Source: an uncultured Desulfosarcina sp.
GTDB lineage: Bacteria; Desulfobacterota; Desulfobacteria; Desulfobacterales; Desulfosarcinaceae
NCBI RefSeq assembly: GCF_963668215.1
Contig: NZ_OY764190.1
Location: 4,402,001-4,466,000 of the forward strand
DNA: 64,000 nucleotides
Direction of reading: 5' to 3'
Shown here: piece by piece, positions 59,466-64,000 of the stretch
Position numbering within the stretch: position 1 is the stretch's first letter
Layout of the letters: every line of letters starts with the position of its first letter
Position numbers and translations under genes: made by a program
Notes under the pieces: generated by a model
What the model was told of the DNA's origin: nothing
What the model saw: only the letters and a program-made list of their open reading frames with translations
Databases searched by the model: none

Positions 59466-61319
59466 ATGCAGTTATCCCCCCAACAGCAGGCCGCCGTGGA
59501 ACATACCGGCTCGCCGGCCCTGGTGGTTGCCGGCGCCGGTTCCGGAAAAACCCGCACCCTGACCGCCAAATTCGCCCACCTGGTGAAATCGGGGCTGCCG
59601 CCGGAGCAAATCCTGGCCATCACCTTTACCAACAAGGCCGCCGACGAGATGAAAGGGCGGCTGATTCACATGACGGGTATGGGGATGCAGCGCTTTCCCT
59701 GGGTGCGCACCTACCACAGCGCCTGTTTCCAGATCCTGAAGGAACACGGACACCTGCTGGGCTACCAGCGCCCCTTGCAGGTGTTTACCGCCTATCACCA
59801 GCAGAAAACCGTCAGGGAGGTCCTGCTGGCCCTCAATTACGATAAGAAACACACCGGGGCGGTGCTGAGCCAGATATCCAATGCCAAGAACAGTGGGCAC
59901 CCCGGCGCCTATTTCGACCGGCATCCCCGGCAGGGCACTGTCCGTCTGATCGACGTGTACGAACGCTACGAGAACGTCCTCAGGGCAGCCAACGCCGTGG
60001 ATTTCGACAATATCCTGCTGCTCACCCGCAACCTGCTCCGGGACCATGAGACGGTGCGGGAACGCTACCGGAAGCAATTCGCCTACATCCTTTGCGACGA
60101 GTATCAGGACACCAACGATCTCAACGAAGAGATCACCGCTCTGTTGCTGACGAACGGAAATCTTTTTGCCGTGGGCGACGACTGGCAGTCCATCTACTCG
60201 TTTCGCATGAGCAACGTCGGCCATTTCCTCTCCTTTAAAAAGAAATATCCGGGGGCTCGCATTTTCCGGCTGGAGCAGAATTACCGCAGCGCCAACGAAA
60301 TCGTCCAACTGGGCAACTGTGTGATCAACAACAACGAAAGCCGCATGGAAAAGGACTGCTTTTCGGACAAAGAGGGCGGCGTGGTCGAGACCCATGAATT
60401 TTATACCGACCAGGAGGAGGCCCTCTGGGTGGCGGACAAGATCCACAGCCTGAGGCGCATGGATATCCCTTACGAGAAAATGGCCGTGCTCTATCGCACC
60501 AAATTCTGTTCCCTGCCATTCGAGCAGGCCTTCCGCAGGTCCCAGATTCCCTACCACATGATGGGCGGAAAGGGGTTTTTCGAGCGGGTGGAGATCCTGG
60601 ATCTGAACTGCTACATCACCGCGGCGGTCTTTAATAAGGATGACACGGCTTTTGAAAGGATACTCAATACGCCCAAACGGGGCATCGGGCCCGGGACGGT
60701 GAAAAAGATCGCCCAGATGCGCACCGGCGACATGAGCCTGCAGGAAGCCGCCCGTAAGGCCGTGGCCGACCGGGTGCTGACGCCCAAACTCTACGACAGC
60801 CTCAGCCAGGTGCTGAACCTGCTGGACGAGATTCGGGATTTGTCGCCCGCCGAGGCCATCCAGCGCACCATCGCCCGCACCGGCTACATGGAGCACCTGG
60901 AAAACTATACCCGCTCCAATTCCATGGATTTTACCGTCCGGCAGGAGAATATCGACCAGTTGATCCATGCGGCCTCGCAAAAAGAGACCATCGTGGAATA
61001 TCTGGAAGAGGCGGCTCTGGTCCGGGAGGACAAGGAAGACGAAGAAGAATCTTCAGGGGTCAATCTCTGCACGGTGCACGGGGCCAAGGGGCTGGAGTTT
61101 CATACGGTATTTGTCGTCGGCTGCGAAGAACAGCTCTTTCCCCACTGGCGGTCCATGGAACGCGAAGAAGATTTGGAGGAAGAACGGCGGCTGATGTACG
61201 TTGCCGTGACCCGGGCGGAACGCTGCCTGTTTCTCACCGCGGCAAGCTTCCGCAAGGGCCAGTTCAACGTACGCAGCCGTTTTCTGGACGAAATCGACGA
61301 TGTTTTGGCCGACGTGTAA
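59466..61319 (+). CDS. UvrD/Rep-family SF1A helicase
   Basis: 617 residues. SF1 motifs: LSPQQQAAVEHTGSPALVVAGAGSGKTRTL (Q and I), ITFTNKAADEM (Ia), YILCDEYQDTN (II, DEYQ instead of DExx), VGDDWQSIYSFR (III), LEQNYRSANEI (IV), NLCTVHGAKGLEFHTVFVVG (V), EERRLMYVAVTRAERCLF (VI). Shorter than UvrD or PcrA (about 720), with a reduced C-terminal region. It unwinds DNA 3'-5' in repair or replication restart. Confidence 0.93.
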   Translation: MQLSPQQQAAVEHTGSPALVVAGAGSGKTRTLTAKFAHLVKSGLPPEQILAITFTNKAADEMKGRLIHMTGMGMQRFPWVRTYHSACFQILKEHGHLLGYQRPLQVFTAYHQQKTVREVLLALNYDKKHTGAVLSQISNAKNSGHPGAYFDRHPRQGTVRLIDVYERYENVLRAANAVDFDNILLLTRNLLRDHETVRERYRKQFAYILCDEYQDTNDLNEEITALLLTNGNLFAVGDDWQSIYSFRMSNVGHFLSFKKKYPGARIFRLEQNYRSANEIVQLGNCVINNNESRMEKDCFSDKEGGVVETHEFYTDQEEALWVADKIHSLRRMDIPYEKMAVLYRTKFCSLPFEQAFRRSQIPYHMMGGKGFFERVEILDLNCYITAAVFNKDDTAFERILNTPKRGIGPGTVKKIAQMRTGDMSLQEAARKAVADRVLTPKLYDSLSQVLNLLDEIRDLSPAEAIQRTIARTGYMEHLENYTRSNSMDFTVRQENIDQLIHAASQKETIVEYLEEAALVREDKEDEEESSGVNLCTVHGAKGLEFHTVFVVGCEEQLFPHWRSMEREEDLEEERRLMYVAVTRAERCLFLTAASFRKGQFNVRSRFLDEIDDVLADV

Positions 61320-61358
61320 GCTAAATGCGGTCCCCATGAGTCGCCGCTTCTTAAGCGC

Positions 61359-61387
61359 TTGACATCGTAAGATCTTGCGTATATTTT
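61359..61387 (+). promoter_or_regulatory. Sigma-70 promoter for the small-protein genes
   Basis: TTGACA (61359-61364) and, at 17 bp, TATTTT (61382-61387); an overlapping TATATT lies at 15 bp. It is about 100 bp upstream of the gene at 61486. Confidence 0.55.
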
Positions 61388-61485
61388 TAATAGCTGTATG
61401 ATTTTATTGAACAAAGCGATAATTTGCAGTCCATGGCGCTTCGCGGTTGATTCGGATTCGAAGCGGCATACAGGATCGGGAGAGT

Positions 61486-61818
61486 ATGAATTGCATTGAT
61501 GCCGTAGAGGGAACCGCCAAAGCGACGCTGGAAAGGTTCCTGGAATCCGCAACCGAGTGCCGCCAGGAAGCCAGCGATTATATCCAGAACGTTAAGACCG
61601 TGATTGCCGGTGTATTGCGTTTTGTCGAAAACAATCCGGAGGTCAGCGAGCGGCCGGAACTCATTCGGGGCGTGCTTTATGAGTATGCCAAAAAGATATG
61701 GCTGGCCAAAATGGAGGAACCCGAGGCGTCGGAATCGGAGCCGGCGGCCGCTGTGGACCGCGAATACCAGGCCTACTGCTACGACTATATTTTCGACCAC
61801 GGGAATTATCCGCGCTGA
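61486..61818 (+). CDS. Small protein of unknown function
   Basis: 110 residues from ATG 61486 (GGGAGAG upstream): MNCIDAVEGTAKATLERFLESATECRQEASDYIQNVKTVIAGVLRF, then ELIRGVLYEYAKKIWLAKMEEPE and DREYQAYCYDYIFDHG. It is helical, with an acidic patch, no membrane segment and no family I recognise. It is followed by a 42-codon gene on the same strand. Confidence 0.7.
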   Translation: MNCIDAVEGTAKATLERFLESATECRQEASDYIQNVKTVIAGVLRFVENNPEVSERPELIRGVLYEYAKKIWLAKMEEPEASESEPAAAVDREYQAYCYDYIFDHGNYPR

Positions 61819-61877
61819 GCGGCCGTCCCGGTACGAACACGTACGAAAATGGACAAGTACTCAAGGAGTTTGCTTAA

Positions 61878-62006
61878 ATGGCCGAAAAAGAAGATGAAAC
61901 GCTTAAAATGGAGATCGACGAAATTATGAGCACGGTGGACGCAATCATGGAAAAGGTGGCTCGGGTGATCCCCGAAGACAAGCCGGAGACCGACAGCCAA
62001 GGGTAA
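61878..62006 (+). CDS. 42-residue acidic protein
   Basis: From ATG 61878 the frame gives MAEKEDETLKMEIDEIMS, then TVDAIMEKVARVIPEDKPET. An AAGGAG site lies upstream. It is helical, with heptad-like spacing of I, M and V. The frame lies between two genes of the same strand with its own ribosome site, so it is likely expressed. Confidence 0.65.
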   Translation: MAEKEDETLKMEIDEIMSTVDAIMEKVARVIPEDKPETDSQG

Positions 62007-62082
62007 CCGGATCGTGCTCTAAAAGATTCCCATGCCGGAAGACACCGCCAGGCAACCGGCAACCTCACCTTAAGGAGGCGCT

Positions 62083-62364
62083 ATGGCATTGACCAAGAAC
62101 GATATCGTCGCGAAGGTGAACGACCTGGGGTTTACCAAGAAGAAATCCATCGAAACGGTCGAATCCCTGCTCGAAATCATCAAAGGAACGCTGGAAAACG
62201 GGGACGACGTTCTCGTTTCCGGGTTCGGAAAATTTTGCGTGAAGGACAAAAAGAAGCGGCGGGGCAGGAACCCGGCCACCGGTTCCGATCTGATCCTGCG
62301 CGAACGCAAAGTGGTCACGTTCAAATGCTCGGGCAAGCTGCGCAATAAAATCAACGGCGGGTAA
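62083..62364 (+). CDS. Integration host factor / HU-family DNA-binding protein (second copy)
   Basis: 93 residues. LTKNDIVAKVNDLGFTKKKSIETVESLLEIIKGTLENGDDVLVSGFGKFCVKDKKKRRGRNPATGSDLILRE carries the RNPATG minor-groove loop and the IHF-alpha-type SGKLRNKING end. It is similar to the gene at 9408. AAGGAGG is the ribosome site. A short GC-rich hairpin (CGGCGGGTAAAACCGCCG) overlaps the stop. Confidence 0.92.
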   Translation: MALTKNDIVAKVNDLGFTKKKSIETVESLLEIIKGTLENGDDVLVSGFGKFCVKDKKKRRGRNPATGSDLILRERKVVTFKCSGKLRNKINGG

Positions 62365-62517
62365 AACCGCCGCCGACATCGATCCGCCGGCGAATATAGG
62401 GGGCCCATCCATCCTGATGGCTCCCCTAAGCTATTTTCGGCCAAAGGGCCCCGCGACAACCATTCCCGGCCCGGGCCCCCGGCGAATCGTCCTTTTTGCC
62501 CGCAACGGGTGCGGCGC

Positions 62518-62790
62518 TTATTCCCCGCCTTGGCCCAGTTTGTCGAGAAAGGTTTTTCTTTTCATTCTCATCAGGGCCGCATCCTCTTCCACCAGGTAGT
62601 AAACCGGCTGATTGTTTTCGTCATAGCAGGCATATACGGCGGTGTAAGGCTCCCGGTCGCCGATGTCCGAAATGCGATGGACATCGTTGTCGTAGCGCTC
62701 GCAGACGGCATCCCATGGCTCCGGCGAGGCTTTCTCAACGGTTTCGATGGTTCGATTGGATTCGTCGTAGTCGATGCGCAAGGATTTCAT
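62518..62790 (-). CDS. Small protein of unknown function, coupled to the next gene
   Basis: 90 residues from ATG 62790, after a GGAGGTTCAAA ribosome site. MKSLRIDYDESNRTIETVEK, YTAVYACYDENNQPVYYLVEEDAALMRMKRKTFLDKLGQGGE. It overlaps the stop of the gene at 62787 by 4 nt (ATGA), so its translation is coupled. The family is not recognised. Confidence 0.7.
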   Translation of the reverse strand: MKSLRIDYDESNRTIETVEKASPEPWDAVCERYDNDVHRISDIGDREPYTAVYACYDENNQPVYYLVEEDAALMRMKRKTFLDKLGQGGE

Positions 62791-63773
62791 TTTGAACCTC
62801 CGTTTCCACCGTCGGGGGGCGAATGGGCGGGAAACCCGGACCGACCGACGTTGACCCAGGTGGCCACCCACTTATTGCCGCCGCTCGATTCGAATTCCGC
62901 CAGCGAGAACGCGTCGATTCTTTCCGCGGAAGCATCGTCCGCCATGATCCCCATTCGATCCAGTTTGAGAAAAACGGTTTTGGCCGAGATATGACGCTCC
63001 GGTTCGCGAAGCAATTCCAGCAGATGTACAACGTAATCTCCCGGAGAACTCAGGGACTTCTTGACGGCTTTGAGCTTTGCTTCGACGCTGTCATGGACGG
63101 CGCCGATCTCTTTTTTCTGATCGCTTCCTTCCGGGTAGAAGGCCATTTTTGCCGCCAGTTCGTCGTGCTGGGCCTCCAACCGTTCCTTCAACTCGTTGGT
63201 TTCGGCTATTTTTTCGGCTGCCATGGAGAACAGGTCGGCATACAATTGATAGCGAACCGCAACGCGCGCCCTGGCCAACGTCTCATTGGGCGCGGTAATC
63301 CGATGCTCTTCAAAAAAGACGGCCTTTTTCCACACGTCCCTACGGAATATCTCTCCGCTTTGTTCCGTAACGGAAATGCGTTTCTCTTTTTTTTGTGCGG
63401 TGAGCAGCGCGCAGGCGACATTGGCCGTCGAATCCCGATCAAATTGCTGCAACAATTTGCTGGCGGCGATCAATCCACCGACCTCTTTCCCGGAGACGAA
63501 CATGGCATGGACGACCGGATCACGGTCCCACCGATCCGGGTCCAGGGTTACCGGGCCGGGAATCAGATTGATCAGCTTGTCGAAATAACGCCCCGCAGCC
63601 TGGACCGGCGGGGCCAATTTGTCGCGATGGCTTGTCAGGTAGGGAATTTTTTCTCCGAACGCCTCGATCAGACGATCGATCAAGGCCAGATTCTCGTCTT
63701 TGATCCGATCCCGGCGCTTTTTCAGCGCGCTTTTATACAGCCGGTGCTGACGTATCTGACGGAGGAAATTCAT
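62787..63773 (-). CDS. Protein of unknown function, helical
   Basis: 328 residues, no membrane segment or signal. MNFLRQIRQHRLYKSALKKRRDRIKDENLALIDRL opens with a basic helix; a long coiled-coil-like region sits around 190-245 (MAAEKIAETNELKERLEAQHDELAAKMAF). No catalytic motif was recognised. It lies between a small coupled gene and the TrkA-C gene, which is 56 bp upstream on the same strand, so these may be one operon. Confidence 0.7.
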   Translation of the reverse strand: MNFLRQIRQHRLYKSALKKRRDRIKDENLALIDRLIEAFGEKIPYLTSHRDKLAPPVQAAGRYFDKLINLIPGPVTLDPDRWDRDPVVHAMFVSGKEVGGLIAASKLLQQFDRDSTANVACALLTAQKKEKRISVTEQSGEIFRRDVWKKAVFFEEHRITAPNETLARARVAVRYQLYADLFSMAAEKIAETNELKERLEAQHDELAAKMAFYPEGSDQKKEIGAVHDSVEAKLKAVKKSLSSPGDYVVHLLELLREPERHISAKTVFLKLDRMGIMADDASAERIDAFSLAEFESSGGNKWVATWVNVGRSGFPAHSPPDGGNGGSK

Positions 63774-63829
63774 GGGCTCATCCGATTTTCCAATTCGTAT
63801 CCAAAAAATAGCGGCTCTGCCCCATGGTT

Positions 63830-64000
63830 TCAGGTCTCCTGCAATCCGACCAGCGCGTCGTCGGGACCGAGAAGAATCAGGATATCGCTTTCCTTGACGA
63901 CGAAATGGCCGGTCGGGATCAAAACCACATTTTCGGGGACCAGTTCCTTGATGGCAATGACCTGTATGCCCAGACGGTTGATCAGATCCAGTTGGATGAG
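63830..64000 (-). CDS. TrkA-C (RCK-C) domain protein, C-terminal end (runs off window)
   Basis: The last 56 codons of a minus-strand gene. LIQLDLINRLGIQVIAIKELVP, then VLIPTGHFVVKESDILILLG and PDDALVGLQET form the TrkA-C fold: two beta strands and a ligand loop. TrkA/KtrA proteins bind NAD(H) and cyclic nucleotides and gate potassium uptake. The NAD domain is outside the window, so TrkA, KtrA or a chloride/antiporter-fused type cannot be told apart. Confidence 0.8.
   Translation of the reverse strand, partial: LIQLDLINRLGIQVIAIKELVPENVVLIPTGHFVVKESDILILLGPDDALVGLQET

Noticed and set aside
59472..60980. 502-codon open frame antisense to the helicase
   Set aside because: No motif; helicase motifs on the plus strand are intact.

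Overview
The window comes from a high-GC, Gram-negative chromosome, most likely a sulfate-reducing or related Desulfobacterota (Desulfobacterales/Desulfosarcina-like). The reasons are indirect: large hybrid histidine kinases, an IscA/HesB-like selenoprotein, formate-THF ligase, a DVU_1551-type NTP transferase, FmdB, a CheX-FliN fusion, and many short palindromic intergenic repeats. No rRNA or CRISPR array is visible; there is one tRNA (Thr, CGU). Taxonomy is inference.

Layout. 1-8.2 kb: signalling. A partial PAS sensor, two paralogous hybrid histidine kinases with a broken class-III aminotransferase between them, and an AraC regulator. 8.2-16.3 kb: metabolism. EamA transporter, IHF-like protein, methyltransferase overlapping an acetyl-CoA synthetase, leuB, a tandem-ATPase ABC protein (ModF-like), and convergent ndk-trmJ. 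16.4-19.7 kb: FmdB zinc ribbon, a four-helix-bundle suffix protein linked to 9-bp tandem repeats, an intact IS4-like element with 7-bp target duplication, and a macrodomain protein whose start lies in another 9-bp repeat. 19.8-27 kb: Kef-type antiporter, the selenoprotein (in-frame UGA, SECIS-like hairpin, strong terminator), enoyl-CoA hydratase family protein, nitroreductase, prfC, HD-GYP, coaE, universal stress protein. 27-32 kb: a degenerate sigma-54 AAA+ protein, a CheX-CheX-FliN fusion, and fhs. 32-40.6 kb, minus strand: a heterodimeric ABC exporter, histidine phosphatase plus NTP-transferase/HD, a divergent NAD+ DNA ligase, and a nucleoside phosphorylase directly behind a MITE-like palindrome. 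40.9-53.9 kb, minus strand: a long housekeeping block, mfd - two SurA-like chaperones - RodZ-like - mgtE - recO - GHMP kinase, then glyQS and a small conserved protein.

53.9-57.7 kb is an AT-rich accessory island. A small membrane-protein gene is split by a 1.6-kb IS with a 9-bp target duplication, and its reading frame can be restored exactly. It is followed by attC-like palindromes, two GNAT acetyltransferases, a small protein and a truncated nucleotidyltransferase remnant. 57.7-64 kb returns to ordinary composition: DUF1287 protein, alpha/beta hydrolase, tRNA-Thr, UvrD-like helicase, small unknown proteins, a second IHF-like protein, two overlapping unknown genes, and the C-terminus of a TrkA-C/RCK protein.

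The observations most worth checking are the recoded selenoprotein, the 9-bp repeats shared between non-coding DNA and the hinge of the four-helix protein, the CheX-CheX-FliN fusion, the degenerate sigma-54 ATPase, the divergent ligase, and the IS-split cassette-like island.
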